From Melanocharis versteri (taxonomy: Eukaryota; Chordata; Aves; Passeriformes; Melanocharitidae): a stretch of 64,000 nt of DNA. The DNA lies in NCBI GenBank assembly GCA_013397845.1, contig VZTG01006781.1, forward strand, positions 627,592 through 691,591, given 5' to 3'. Below are positions 39,701-54,700 of the stretch, piece by piece. The translations under genes and the position numbers were made by a program. Within the stretch, counting starts at the first letter, position 1. Each line of letters starts with the position of its first letter. A model generated the notes under the pieces. The model did not search any database. It had not been told where the DNA came from and was given only the letters and a program-made list of their open reading frames with translations.

Positions 39701-42700
39701 AGGACTTTTTTTTTTTTTATGTTTCATTAATCATACTGATACCTAGCCTTAGAATACATTTTATTACTCTCCTGTTTAGCTTCTTGAACTGAATCTTTCC
39801 CCTTGGTCCCTTGCTGCTGTCTAATTGGCAGTTTTCAAGTAATTTGAGGCTTTTTGAAAGATCTTATCAGCCTTTTGTGTGATAGAAGAGAATGGATCAT
39901 AGGGATTAAAAATAGTGTTGTGAATCTTTTTAGGTTTAGTCCTCTCTTTGTCTTTCACTAATACATGCATGATGTGGCTTGTACCTTTATGTTTTCTCAA
40001 TGAAAATTAGCAATTTGAAAGCAACTCATGGGAACGACCAATACAGCCAAATTTTATTGGTACAGACTACTTCTGTGACTGATCTTCTCTGTTTAGTGGC
40101 AGTAGTAGCCCTAGTTATTTTTCTTTAGCAGCTCACATGTTGGGAACACACACTTAGCCTGTAAATATGGATTCAGGAGGAAAATGAATACGGCAGTGTT
40201 CAAAGCAGCCAAAAGCTTAGAAATAATGTTCTGCTGTGACTTTTCCAAACTGACATCTTGATGCTGGGATTATAAATGAAACCATTGTTCCAGCAAAGGC
40301 CAAGACTAATAGAAAGCCTTTATTACTGGTCCATTGGCTAATTCTGCTTGTCTAACCCCTTTGGATGGACACAGTGTCAGAAAACATAGTCACAGAGGTT
40401 GCTTTGTGTGAGATTTGGCCTGCTGTGTGACTACATGGGGGCACAAAGATATCTCAATGACAAGTGTTCTTTGACTAAAATTTGTAAAGTCATTTTCTTT
40501 CCCTAGGCCTTGGAGAGGAGTGAACTGATTTTTAATCTACAGCTTCTATGAGTGATATTTGCTTTGTGTCCTATCGCCCTTCTAGTCATTTTTTTTCCCC
40601 ATCCAAGCAGGTAAACATCTGCTTAAAGAAATTGTTTCTTTCTGCAGGCTGAGCCTTGGTGCGGTTGACAGCTGTCATATATGAGGACTATACTTGAATA
40701 CGTGTCTTTAGAGCTAGACAGTCTTAAAGGGATTTAATCTTTTGTCTTTGCACATGCAGGGAATGCCTGGGGGCCAGAGACCCTTACTGTGGCTGGGATA
40801 GCAAGCAGAAGCGATGCACCACCATTGAGGACAGCTCCAACATGAGCCTCTGGACTCAAAATATTACCGAGTGCCCAGTAAGTGGAAGGAGTGGAAATAT
40901 TTTATATATACTGATGTATGTGTGTGTAGAAGGGAGAAGGGAAGGTGAGGGTGTGGCAACCTGAAGAAGACTGTTGTAAAAGCAGTGACACACACTAATG
41001 TCTGTGCACAGCTTCTTGTTTAAAACACAAAGACCCCAAATGTATTTGTTTTCTCCAAAAGAGGATCCTAAAGCAAGCATTCAGTCCTCCTTGTGCCCAC
41101 TCATGCCTTGGGTGAAAAATAATGGATCATGCTGCTGGGTTACTGCTGAGAAACATGTAAGCCCCAGCTGAAACTTGAGCTTGCTCAGGGCTGCTCCACC
41201 GTCTTCATGATTTTCTTGCCTTCCATGCAAGTTGGGCAATCAGAGTAGCCAACTACATCCTGGGGCAGCAGTCAGTTAATTTTCCTCTTGGATCCCTGAG
41301 CTGGGCCCAGAAGACAACACTGGTGAAAAGTACTGGCAGAAAGAGCCATCTAGGCAGCAGCACAGAAATTATTGGATGTGTGGTTTGCAAAGGGAACAAA
41401 AACATACAGTGTACTAGAGAAATCAAGCGAAGGGGAGAGTGTAATTGAGAGAGGGGGTGTGAGAAAGACAATATTGGGTTCTAATCTGACTCCAGCAGAC
41501 CAGGGACCAAATCTACATGATATTGCAAGGAGATGGCCTTTTTTCCTGGTCCTGGTCTCCAAGAGATACATACAGAAAATAAGTGTCTCTGCTTGAATCA
41601 GTTAGAGTTGACTCTCCAGCTCCCTTCCCAGCCACCCACCCTTCTCTGAGGACAATATCCAGTTCCCAGCTGTGATCCCCAGAAAATGTCTGGCCAAGTG
41701 TAATTTCTGCTGCTTAAACCAGGGTTTGTACCTGCAGGCTGGCTGGGGAGGAAAAACCAGTCTTGTTAAATAAATTGAGGGCGGGGGAGAAATTGTCATT
41801 AGTGTTCATTGTTATTATTTAACGTCAATTAGCATGTTAATACTGCTAAGTCCAGTAGATAGGGAGGGAGGACTGGATGGGTTATATCTTCAGTAGGCTG
41901 TTTCTGTCAGGAGGTGCTGGGATGTTTATTCCCCTTATCTTCCTTACTCCTCAGATATTTTCCCAGGAAATATTAGTCATTACTTCAATCCATCCTCAGC
42001 TTGGCAGGCTTAAGTTTTCCACTGCTGGATTCAGAAGCTTGTGTGTTTATTACCCTCCTGTGTTGAACTGGGATGCAGTGCTTCTTGATTGCCCATGCTG
42101 TTATCTCGTCCTGCTTAATGCCTGTGTCTGTTGATAGGTGTGTGAGGTGTTAATCCTCTAGTTTGAACATGTCTGCTGTGGTGCACACTAGGGAACAAAC
42201 TACTCCAGATCATTGTTTCAAGGTCATAAAAATCCAGCACAGAATATTCAGGAGCTTTGGCTGTTCTTGGGGTGCTAGTTTTATGTTTGTTTTAACATTC
42301 CATTGTAGATTATTTCCTGTGTAGATGCTCCCATTCTGTTACATATATCAGCCTTGTGCTCTTTGACTGACAGGATGCCAAGCTGTTTAAAATCCACATG
42401 CAAGTGCTTTCTTTTTCTTTCACCTCTGCCACTCACTGGAATGAATTCAATGAATTCACACTGGCGTGGAGTGGGATGGCTCATTTAAGCACCTACATCA
42501 GCAATATCCGAGTATTTCCTTATATTCAGTGCAGGACAAAGGTCATGGTCAACATAAGCAAGGATCTGGAACAGCATGTGCAGATGAGCACTGAAAAGGG
42601 AGGGGAATGCAATGACCCAATGCCAAACTTCTCTCCTGCAAAAGACCTGTCTGTGAGTTTAGTTGGATGAGTTACTGTCAAAAGAAGTCCTGGCTTTTCC

Positions 42701-45700
42701 CACCCCACTTTTCTGGGCTGAGCACCAGGCGCTCAGCTGTGCTGGTACAGCTGTATGTGAGATCACAGTCAAGTGTGAAATGGTGTAGATTAAAAGCACC
42801 CATCCCAAATAAACTTTTCCTAACCCAGATAATGTCAGTGAGTTCTTCTGCAGCCTAGCCCACAAACAGATGTCCTGGCACAGCTGAGAGACTGGCATTC
42901 AGCAACTTTTAAAGCCAGAACTGGCATATTATTGAATTATATCCTACATGGGCCAGGCATTTGTGTGAGTCAACCACAACACTAACACAACTTGACTGCT
43001 GCTCTTGTGCAAACAGGCTTGTTCAGAGCTAGTCTGAACATCTTCATACAGCTCTACATTGTGCCACAGATTCCCACTCTCCAGCTTTAATATTAAGGGG
43101 CTTTAGATAGAGGCTTAATCATGTTGTGTTAACATGATACATTGGATAATGGTTGATATATGTTATTACTAGATAACATCCAGAATCTCCTCAAGGTTCG
43201 TTACTGAGGTTGCAATGTCAACCATTTTAACATTAAGAAACGGTAGCACACAAATTCCACAAACTAAACTACTCTTCCATGTATGTGCCTATGCTTTATC
43301 AGGGAGTCCTGATACAGGATTGCATGTGCTTTCTTGGGAGAAGGGAGTGAGGCTGGGGAGAAGGGTGTGAGGTGCACTTTGATTTTAGAAAAACAGACTC
43401 ATCCTATTTAGTGGTATCTTACTGATGCCAACATGAGCCACCAGCAGGAAAGGAGCTTTAGCTTTAGCTAGCACACTATTAGCCAAGCTCATGGTGTCAC
43501 TGTTGAGGGTGGTTGGCAAGTCAGGAATTGAGTATTCCCAATAAAATGTACTGTCCTCCTTATCCTGAGCCAAACAATGATCTTCCTTCCAGGTTTTCAT
43601 CCCAGTCCCACTCCGTGTTTCCAGCAAACCCCTATCTTAGTCATATTGCATCTGTTCCGTGCTACCTCATTTTCTTGCTAATCAGTGGCAGTTTCCCCAC
43701 TCTGTTTTTGGGTGTCTTGTACCCTGCTGTCGGTTCACGTGGACTCAGCTGCTCAGAGCTGCAGTGCCCAGGGCAATCCTGCTCTGGCCCGCACTGAAGC
43801 ATGTCCAGTGCACAGAAAAGTCTTTGGGTGCTGGGATCAAAGTCTATGAATCTCTGAAGACTGAATTTTTCCCACGTCCTAAGGATTTTATAACCCGGAC
43901 AGTTTTGAATGGCTTTTCATGGCAATTGCAAGAAGGTGTTACAAGGACATAAAGTTCAGTTCCTCACTCTGAACACTAGTTTTTTTCAAGGAAAATATTG
44001 CTACTTATGGACAGTCTTTTCCTCTAGATTTGATTTTATAAATGGTTTAAGTTGTTTGACTGAAACTTTGCAAGAATTTTCAGCTTTCATCAAACAGCTA
44101 ACATGGAAACTTCCAGATTAAGTAATTAAAGCTTGGCAAAACTATAAGCAATTGATATCTGAATCCTAGGATAAAGAATAGATGAATTGAAAGAACAAGG
44201 AATGTTTCCAGTCTTACCTGTAATATCAGAATAAACATGGAAAACATCCTGGTAGCAGGGATTAGGAGCGGTCAGTCTGAATTTTTAGATCCTGCACTTG
44301 AGCCTTTAGATTCTACAAGGAAGAAAGAAAAAGATGAGGCCTTTGGTGTGAGTATGTAAGTTTATAAAAGACAAGAATTCCAGAATTGGCGATATTGTCA
44401 GGTGAGAGAATGGCATTTGATCAGATGTGTTTTTAAAGATGTCCTCTCTGTCTGATGGGCACTGTGTGGGCTTCAAAGGATTTGCCTTGTAAAGGTATTC
44501 CTGAAACAGATCAATGCCTATGGGTTTTTATCCCACTTCCCAAGTTTGCTCTTTTGAAGATATTTTTGTGAATTTAAAGATGGAATAATACTCCATATGT
44601 AATTTCTTAAGTATAAAAACTTCCCACACTCACAGTGTGTCATGTTTATAAATCTCAGCATTTTGGTTATGGTTGCTTATTTGTTTAATTTTTGGGTTGT
44701 TTCCCAGTATCACTTAGGAGCCAATAATTATTTGTCAGCTTTTTTTTTTTTAATTGATGCCACGGGCCATATCATACCATTGATTTCTGAACAGAACTCC
44801 CTGCTGGAATCAGCAAGGCTTTCTGGCTCAAAAATGAACAGAAATGATCCAATACTTGGACTATGACTTTTGTAAGGCAGGAGAAAAAAGGAGATAAAAA
44901 TCTAGTATAACATATCTCAAAGTACTTCTTTTGACTCCCCCCTCCAACTTTTAGGAACCCAACTGTATTGATTTTTAAACAATGTTTAAAACAGCAAATT
45001 CAACAACAACAACAACAAAGCTCAGTGATCTCCTCTGCGGGCATCTTGCCTTGTAACCTGCAGCTCAGAGCAAATTTTTGCAACTACATGATAATCTATC
45101 GCAAACAAAGGCTTACAGCAGATGCCTGAAACCCCCAGTTGCAGCCTGACGAGCGCAGTATCAGATCTAATTTGCTTCCATGCTACTGCTGCATATTTTT
45201 GATGCTGCTGGAGATGGGTGAGAGGGGAAGATGACAACCCACCAGAGGTACATTCTGAGTGTTCAACGTAGTGCCAATCTTGGAGAATAAGCACGGAGCA
45301 GCACGTTTCAGAGGATGAGTGCTGGAAAGCACTTCTCCCATGGCTGTGGTTGAATCCCCGCACGGCTCCTGAGCAGGTTCACAGCCCCTCCGTGCCTTGG
45401 TTTACTTGTCTGTAAAGCAGGGAGAACCATTCCCCCTCTGGGGCAGCCCAGGGGACTGATCCTGCTGGCAGCAGAGCTCAGTGAAGCGTGGCGCAGTGCA
45501 GTTTGTCAGGGTAGCTGGCTCAGATTTTGGGCCAGGGCTGTTTGCCAAGAGCCCAGCCTCTTTCTTCCTTCACCCTTCGTTGCATGTGACACCAAGGCCA
45601 AACCCTGAGTTACCTTTGCCAGTGGTTTTAGCAAAGCTGCTGAGCACCCCACCAGCACATGGGTGACCCCACAGGCATGAGCAACTTGCAGTCAGCCACC

Positions 45701-48700
45701 ATCTGTGCCATCTGCCTGCAAGGCCTGGCACTTTGGGGTGAGGCATGGGGTTGGGAATATGGAGGGAACCACCAGGGCATCATGGTGCTGTGCTGTAACA
45801 AGGGAGTAGCTGGGCACAGGCAGGGCCAGCACCAATCCCTTTCTGCCTTGTGTTTCTCAAGTCACTAGCAGAGGGGATGCCAGGGCAGGGGTGTTCAGAG
45901 CAGCTTTCAAGACATGGTCTTGGGCTGCAGGATTTTGCAGTAGTGGTGGAGTGGGCACAAGAAGGCAGTGGTGGCCAGGAGTGATTCCAGGAGAAGCAGG
46001 TAGCACACATCCTCTCCAGACAGCCTTGGGGGCAAGGGCCCCAGCAACCTGGTCCCCCAGCCCTCAGCTTAGGGCTTCCCTAGCAGCGCTGGTTAAAACA
46101 GGGCACAGGAGAGCAAGCTCTGACACCCTGTCTACTAGAGGGTGGTCACCAGCCCTGAAATAGTTCTGTTTCTCGTGCTCTTGGTCTGCCAGGACTACTG
46201 TATTTTTCCTTCATTACAGTGTGCAGGAAGCTGTCAAGTCCCAGCCTGTTCAGGGCTGTGCAGGCATGAAGCAAAGGGCAGAGGGAACAGATAGCAGCAT
46301 GGTCTGGTCTATAAATCATCTTGAGATGAATTCTTGCTCTTTAGGTGACTGTGATCCTTAGCATTAATACTAGTCACCACCATCTCCTTCACTTTTTGTT
46401 CTTCATCCACATGGCCATTTAGGCTATGGCTCAGTTTAGAAAGGGAAACAGTTCTTACTGCATGTCTGGACAGGGCCAAACTCAGTGAGGCCTCAGCCTC
46501 TGCTGGTCACTATGGTTATATGAACACTAACTTGGAAAATACTCTGCAGGAAGCCCTGCAGAGGCTGGAACATGATGGAATGGGGTCAGTCAGTACTGGC
46601 TATGGTGTCGCTTGAAAGGCTGAAGCTGTGCAGTGTGGAACAGGCAGTGTGGTGGTTGTGTGGTGTGGCAGATGGATGCTGGCTCCTGGTGTGGTGCTGG
46701 CTGGGTCGGCTCAGTGCCTGTGTGCACATGTTAGGTATGCAGTGTGGAATTTGGAGGGTAAATATTGATGTGGCATTGTCTGAAAACAACCCGCTGTTTT
46801 GAATCCTGCTCGCAAGCACAGACAGCTCCCATCTAAGATGCATCCTAATCCCCCCGGCAGCTTTGTTTGGCATTTCTATTGTGGGCCTGTCTCCAGAAAT
46901 GTAAACTTGCTATTAATGACTTTTTTTTTTCTCTTAAAATTAGGTGAAAAACCTGACAACAAATGGAAGACTGGGGCCTTGGTCCCCATGGCAACTGTGT
47001 GAGCATTCAGATGGGGACAGCACAGGCTCCTGTATGTGTAGGTCACGTTCATGTGACAGCCCTCGTCCTCGCTGTGGCGGTCGCAGCTGTGAAGGGGCCA
47101 GGATTGAGGTCGCAAATTGTTCAAGGTACCTCAGCGTCTTTGTGCTTCTTAAGGGAACAAGAGTTGTGTCTGTGCACAGCTTAGCTCCTTCCTTGTGACC
47201 ATGTCATTGTATCCCAGCCAAAGTGAGGTGTGTGGGGTCCAGCTTGAAGTCAGTGTAAAATGGAGATTCTCTGAGAGAAGGGCCCTCAGCCAAAGCTCTT
47301 GGAAGATAAGCACCCCAAATTACTGTACACTACACTGTGCCTTGGTTTCTCTCAGTACAGTGAGTTGTGACCCATCAGGAGGAGGTGAGTAAGGCAGAGG
47401 TAGTTGTCAGCCAGCTGAACAGCAGACTAAAAAAATCAACAAGCTCATAATTTTTCAGAGCTTGGGTTCCAAGGCCATGTTGCCAAAACCAAGCAGAGTT
47501 CCTTCAGAGCAACGCTTGTAAGGACAGGGCTGTGCCTAGCTCCAGGCAAGGCTTGTTTGCCTTGTTCTGCGAGTCTGTGACCTGTCTGCAGCACAGCCTG
47601 TCTGCCGGGCAGGTGAGAGCAGCACGTCATCCTCTGGCAGCGAGCGGAGCGGGCTTGGGAGGCGGCTGCCGGGACGGCGCTGGAACAGTACAGGCAGCTC
47701 AGCTTGTGCCGATGTGCTGCCTGCCCACGGGAGCCTGAAGCTCAGCTTTAGCAGTGTGGAAGCTAAATGTCCTCCTGTGGGGTGCCCAGACATAGCCATG
47801 GTGTTTGTGTCCATGGTACTCCACCACCCCCAGGCTACATCATGTCATGACTCAAGGGAAGACGATGCAATAGTGTAAGCACTACTTAACCAGGGTGGGG
47901 GCAGCCAGGATTTTGGTAAATATTGGGTCAATACAGTTTTTATCTACTTTATCTTCTCCATAAACATTCATTCCATTAAGGACAGCTGCCTCTTGACTCA
48001 TCCCTGGAGATCAGTGCTGGTCTTGGCACCAAAAATTCAGCAATACTCATGTTTTGATTGGCATCTCTCCTTCCAGTTGTGGGCTGTGCTGCCCAAAAGG
48101 TGTGCGGTCATTCCTGCCCCTGTGCTGCCACCGTGAGCTGAGCAAAGCCTTCCCCAGGCAGGCTTTTTCTGTCAGTGGCAAATGGAAAACATGCCATTGG
48201 GATGGATTTCTCAGCACTGCTCTGATGGCAAAAGAGGCAGGAACAGCTTCTAAGAAGGGGATGAAAAACAGATTATTCAATCTTAAGACATACGAAAACA
48301 GCATGGTTTGAAAAATAGGGACATCTGGTCATCCTACATCCGCTTCAGCCCTCAAATTTCCTTTAATTGACTTCATATGTCATCGAGATTTCTTTCTGCA
48401 AAGAGGGAGTAGGATGTTTAAAGATGAGTTCTATTAGAAAGCTGGAGATCTGAAAGTGGAAGGTGTCTTTATTTCTGTTAAAAATCCTGAAACACAAATA
48501 GGTGTTGAGAACTGTTGGGGTTTTGAGGATCTCTTTAGTAGAAATTATTTGCCCTTTTTGCAGCAGTAACAGCAACCTTCCATTTGATTTTTTTCTTTTC
48601 ATGATTTTACATATAATCTTTCTTTTGGATTAGAGTGGGGAGGTAGTAGGTGGTTTAAAACATAGCAGAATAATATGGATTAGTAGGATTTTTATATGAG

Positions 48701-51700
48701 TGAATTTCTTGTTCTTTGACCTTGTTTGGAGTGGGAGAGGGGAAGGGAGAGAGGAGAGGGATGAGAGAACAAGAATGGGGGGGAAGATCTAACAGAGTTC
48801 TGAAATAAAGCTGCCAAGAACAGGCAAGAGTTGATAAAAAATACAAAAACTGTGAAGGGCAATGTGGGTTTTAACTTTCATCCTCTGCCCTGATTGGTGC
48901 TATGCCAGAAAACATTTCTTGCCAGCAGTGTTATTAGTTCAGTAAATGCTTTGAAAATTAACATCTGTTTTCAAGCTTAGCTTTCAAAAGTCAGAGAGCA
49001 CCTGAGTTGTTTTTTGACTAGACTTTTTAGAAAGGTTTTTCTGTATGAAAAAACACACCCCAGAAGATATTTTTTGGCTTAAGGCACTGAAGTGTCAAGA
49101 TTAGGCAGTTTTATAAGACAGAGCATTACCACTGGCTCCATATGAAATGAAACCTGCAGCACAGAAGAGATGAGATACAGTTCCTCCTCTCCTGCTTCAA
49201 GGTCCAGTGCTGCCAAATCAGAGGAAGGTGAGCTTTAATAGATGCAAGATTTTAAAGACGAAAATGTTGGCTTCTATGTAAGCACATGTTCGAGGCACCT
49301 CACGGCAGCAGCGTGGCTGGAGCCACCTGCAGGTGCTCAGCCTCTCACAGGAGCTTTGCCAGCATCTCCAGCGCTGAGGTGTGAACTAGGGGGTTTTACA
49401 TCACACTGGCTTCAGGATGTGTTACCACTGTTCAGCAGAGATGTGATCACTCATTAAACCATGAAACTCGATCCTGCCTCTGAGCTCTTAATTGCCTCTG
49501 GTTTCTACAGATTTAAGGTCACACTACAGTGACGTCTGCAGGCGGCCATGAAAGCTAGGAGCAATTATTGTTATTTTTAATGAAATTTGAGATTTCCAGT
49601 TGATAGGATTCAATGCTGAAGGCTTTAGGAAAACACAAAATATTATGAGGTTTGTGATAAAAACATGGGAGCTGGCTGTGGTGTTGCTGTAAGAGATTAA
49701 AAGCATCAGTACCTACTGAATTAGCAGAGGGTAGGTTTTTTACATCTTTTGGCACAACCGGCATTCATGATCCTCAAAACCTGAACTCTTTGTGCAGAAG
49801 AGTTCAGGACATACAACTTTGGGATCAGCCATTGGGTCAGAAGAGCAGGGTTATGAAACATGGAGAAGATGATAGGGGAATAGTCAATGAAAGTTACACT
49901 AACCACACCATTGCCCAGCAAATCAATCCTAGGAGACATTTTGAAAATCATTCAGCATTGGCTTCATTCTCTTCCTTTCCAATTCTTAGAGACTTCAAAG
50001 GGAGAAAAGGTAGGCCACTGCTAAGCACTTTCGAAACTCCTTTTTAAAAAACTCCCCTGATACAAGGTCTGGTTGAAATGAATGATCTATTCTCCCATGA
50101 GTTCAACACTTCTGCCATACTCGATTCTCTCTCACCCTCTTTTCTAGAAATGGCGCTTGGACACCGTGGTCCTCCTGGGCCCCGTGCAGCACCTCCTGTG
50201 GGATCGGCTTCCAGGTCCGGCAGCGATCCTGCAGCAATCCCGCTCCACGGTACGGGGGCAGGGTCTGCGTTGGACAGAGCAGGGAGGAAAGGTGAGGGTT
50301 GTCTGCGATGGTGTGCGTTCATTTCTGTGGTTGTAATGTTGGCGGCTGGAAGCGGCAGCTGGGAATGCAGGTTGAGCTGTTGGGCTCAATGCGCGATGCA
50401 GAAGCAGGCCCAGGGCCTGGGAGGGATGCGGCTGTTCACGTGCGTGGACACTCTCTTTAAGTGAGCCTGTGAACATCAGACACTTCAGAGCTGCCCTCAC
50501 TCCCAAGCAGGACCCTTCAGACCTTCACAAATATTCCTGTCCCACACAGAGGGCTGACTTCCTGCCCAAACAGAGAAGCTGTGCCTGCTGTTGGCACTGT
50601 TAAGTTTACAGACACAGTTACTCTGTTCTGCTCCATCCCTGGAGTGGCAGCTGAGTAGGTGCAGCTTTCACTGCCAGTTGCACCATTCCCAAGTCTTTAT
50701 TACTCGTGCTGATCCTCCAAAAGCGGTTCAAGGCAAAATACAGCTTAACTCACAGATTCAGGCTTGAGTTTTTGCAGGGCATGGCATCAGAAAAACATCT
50801 TTTTTCCTCTCTAAACTACAAGAATTTCACACAAAATTACTGAAACCTAATACTTTCTGAACCCACAGAACCATCTGCACTGTAAAGCTTCTTCAGGCTT
50901 GGCCCCTCATGAAATACATGTTTCAAGGCATCCCAACTTCTCTCCAGGCCTGACATTTCATTAAAGGCCACCTCTGCTTGGCAATAGGCTGTTGCTTGTC
51001 CCTTGAGTGGTCACTAAGACATATGTCTCTGCATTTCTCAGAATAAAAAGAGCAATTAATTTAGCTTCCTTGTTTCTAGACATTTTAATGTTTGGTTTGA
51101 TTTGTGTCCGTTCACAGTGGTCCTTTTTGGGTTTAAAGACTACCTCTGAGTCAATTGCAGTTCTGTGTGATTAAATTTGAGAGCAATATTGATTAAAAAG
51201 CTGAACAAAATTACAGTTACTTTTGACACGGCAACATGAGATAGCGTTCAGTTAGGGTCTGCTTTTAGATGCAGATAGCATCCAGTTGCAAACTCTAGTT
51301 TCTTAGGGTCGAGGCAGCAGTAAAAGCCAGATTGTGTGAAGAGAAGATTGTCAGGTGTTTAGCACCTGCCATTAGTGACAGATCGCTGTTGAGTTGTCCT
51401 CCCACCAGTCATCCCATTTAGAATATTTACTATCCACTCTCTCTATTTGTGACCCTTGGGCTTCAGTTTATGAGCTCTTTTGTGGACGTTTGTGGAAAAG
51501 TTTTGAGACAGACCACTTCAGAAAACCTGATCTCGACCATTTACTCAAACTGTCTCACCAAGCTCAGCCTGATTAACCACTCCCATTTGGTACAAAGGCT
51601 ACATTTCTCTCCATGGACAGGAATATTGCTAGTCTGACGTGTTGTCAGCCTCTGCTGGCTCTCTGTGCATGCATCAGTTGTGCCCAAATGCAGTGTGCAG

Positions 51701-54700
51701 TCTTGCGTCCCACGCCGTTTTCGTCCCTCAGATGTGCTGACGTGGAGCTTTTTTGAGCAATGCACTTTCTTCTTTCAGGTTCTGTAATGAGAACAGTCCA
51801 TGTCCATTACCAATTTTTTGGTCTTCATGGGGACCTTGGAATAAATGTAGTGTGAATTGTGGTGGAGGGATTCATTCAAGGCAGAGGTCCTGTGAAAATG
51901 GAAACACATGTCCAGGCTGTGCTGTGGTATGTATTATTTATTGACGTTGCATGAGGGGCACCTATTGACAGTAGCACTGAGAAATGGGGTATTTAGCTCC
52001 TCTCTCCATTGTGGTTTTAGTTCTCAAGCAAGAAGAAAATGCTGTCCGCAGCTTTTGCTGCAGAGGATGCTGAAATTAACTTGGAAACAGAGGGGTGGCA
52101 GATTTAGGGGCAGACTGGTGTGCAGAGTACTTCCTTAGGCCTCTGTAGGCTATCAAGTCCTTCACCTGAAAGCTCTCTACATGTTCTTTTCTTCTGTCCC
52201 ACTCCCAAGGATGATCCTGTTGAGTCAAGGAGGCCACACATATATCAGAAATGAGTTGCACTATCATACTTGAGTAAACAACAGGTCCAACACCCCACTT
52301 GCTGTCTTTACTTTCCCTTTCCTGTTCTGGCAGCTGTTTCATGCAGCCGTTTTAATTGGTTTTGTGGGGTCTCCTTTCAGTGTAAGCAGACTTGATCTGG
52401 AACCTCCCATTTCTTCACAAGCTGTTTGGCATTTACACTAGAATCATGACGTTCTGAAGCATTACATTTCTTCCCCTCTGCCAGAAAAGAGCTGTTTATT
52501 TAGTTATTTTAAATCAAGAACACAAATGTTTGCCACTGGAATTCCTCCCACTAAGTGACAAGAATTGTAAATCCCCCAAATCCCCCCATTCCCAGCCAGC
52601 CAGAATGTTGTCTGTGCTCAATGGCTGCTCTAGACCAAGGATGGCAAGTGTTTCATAACCTTCACTAGAGAGTTTGAAAAGCCAACCAAACAAAAATAGC
52701 TGTAAAAAGATCTACTCTAAATCCATAGTAAAAATAAAATAATAAACTTTCAAGGAATAAACCTTACTGACATTTTGTCCTCTTGGGGCTCCTCTAGGCT
52801 GACCTGAGAACAGCATCTCAGGGTCAGAGAAGAAAACTTGTTTGCTGTTATTATTATCTATTGCCTGAATTATTCTCCTGCCCATAATGAACCAAGCTGT
52901 CTAAGCCCCACAGGACTTTGAGTCAGCAAAGAAACACAAACCTGAGAGAGACATAAAAATAGCAAGCACAGTTTACCCTTGAGGTCCACCTGAAGCTATG
53001 CAGCACCGCTGCTTCCACAGTCACCAAATTTTGTGCCGTGCCCAGCACTGACTTTTGCCTGTGAGGTCAGATAAGGTGGATGGGGATTGTTATAGATCCA
53101 GAGGGTACTCCCATATTTTCTGAAGTGTAAATAAACCTCTGCCAGTTAGGCTGCTGCTGTTTAATAAGTAAGGAGGGAGTGGTTTTCCTTCTTGGCAGGA
53201 ATATAAGACTTGCAACCCAGAGAGCTGCCCAGAGGTGCGCAGGAACACACCCTGGACCCCTTGGATGCCTGTCAACATCACCCAGAACGGTGCCCGCCAG
53301 GAGCAGCGCTTCCGCTACACGTGCCGGGCCCAGCTGTCAGACCCCCACGAGCTGCAGTTTGGGAGGAAGAAAACCGAGAGTCGCTTCTGCCCCAACGATG
53401 GCTCCGCAGTGTGTGACACTGACTGTACGTCCTGCCAGCTCTGAGGGACCGTGGGGCTGGCCTAGGTGTGGTGGTGGAAGGGGGATCCTCTCGGAACAAT
53501 AAGCCTTTGAATGTGTCTGCAGTAGTGTTGACACGTACGACTGGTGTCACTGCAGAGTGGCAGGAGTGGGGAGAGCCCTGTGACAAAGTTGTGAGCTCTG
53601 TGCTTATGGCAGTGTGTAGATTTGTTCTTGCTCCTGCCAGGCTGCCCCAAAGACAACAGGCGAGTAATGAGGGTGTAAAGAAGAGAAGAGCTGTTCTCAG
53701 GACAGTGTATCTTCTCTTTCCCCCTGGAGCTCCCCTTGTGCACCGTCTCTCAGGTTGTTCCCTGCATTACTGCTGTGATGCAAGGCAGCATCTTGAGGGC
53801 ACAGCCTGGACTGCCACAATTTGCTGCCCAGGGAGGTCATTTATCAAGGTTATCAGCAGACTCAGTTTGTATGGGTACAAATTTCTTTTTCTGTCTAGCT
53901 TAGCTGTAGCTCTGGGGAAAAAAAATCTTTCCCAGGGCTTTCAACAGAAACTATTCTGCAGGGCACATAGATTCTGATTTTATTCATGAGCTGAACCCCT
54001 TTTTAAAAGCCCAACAGCTGATTAATTTGTGATCTTATGGTGTCTTGTTTGTTTTCCTTGAAGCTCTTGTTGATGACCTCCTCAAGACTGGTAAGACCTC
54101 TGCACGGATTATCAATGGGGGCTGGTCCTTCTGGGGGGCCTGGTCCTCCTGTTCCAGGGACTGTGAGCTGGGCTTTAGGATCAGGAAGAGAACATGCACA
54201 AACCCTGAACCTAAAAATGGTGGCTTACCCTGTGTGGGGTCAGCGATGGAGTACCAAGACTGCAATCCTCACCCCTGCCCAGGTAACCATGATCATCTTC
54301 CTGCATGAAATTCAGAGATGTTTTCCCAAATCTTAATAGTAGAGCAACAACAACAACAACAACAAAATCAGTATTTCTAAGCTGCCTTTTTTTTTTTTTT
54401 TTAAATTTGGGGGATTTTTCCTTGTGTTTTCTAAAGCTATTGTAATGACCCATGTATGTGATCTTTAGTGCTGACTTAGGTTTCACCTCAGCTCAGAGGG
54501 TAACACAGCCACATCCTCTAGAGGAAGTAGTATGGTGGCTTGTAGCAATCCTTTGCTTCAGGAAGGTTTGATGCTCCATCCAGTGGAGGACATCACGGTG
54601 CATCTGCTCCCTGATGAGGAGGCAGGCTTAATAAATGTGGCTTAATACTGTATAGAGATGCTTGATGTGGCGGTTCTTCTTGTGAACACTTGTTTCTTCC

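Larger units (their letters stand above)
25491..40759 (+). other. SEMA5B intron, 15.3 kb
   Basis: The longest intron in the window separates the last sema exon from the PSI exon. It holds the (TTTC)n tract (27591-27796), a (TG)n tract (28764-28780), an 11-base-arm hairpin (35279-35306), the 39-base minisatellite (37583-38470) with its CpG-dense edge (38465-38600), and a palindromic TGACAGCTGTCA 82 bases before the PSI exon. No coding exon or other gene is recognised in it. Confidence 0.75.

Noticed and set aside
50044..50506. Antisense ORFs of 92 and 120 residues over the TSR2 exon
   Set aside because: Shadow of a GC-rich coding exon on the other strand.
53468..53977. 169-residue plus-strand ORF between two SEMA5B exons
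   Set aside because: It lies wholly in a 639-base intron, has no family resemblance, and the flanking exons splice in phase without it.
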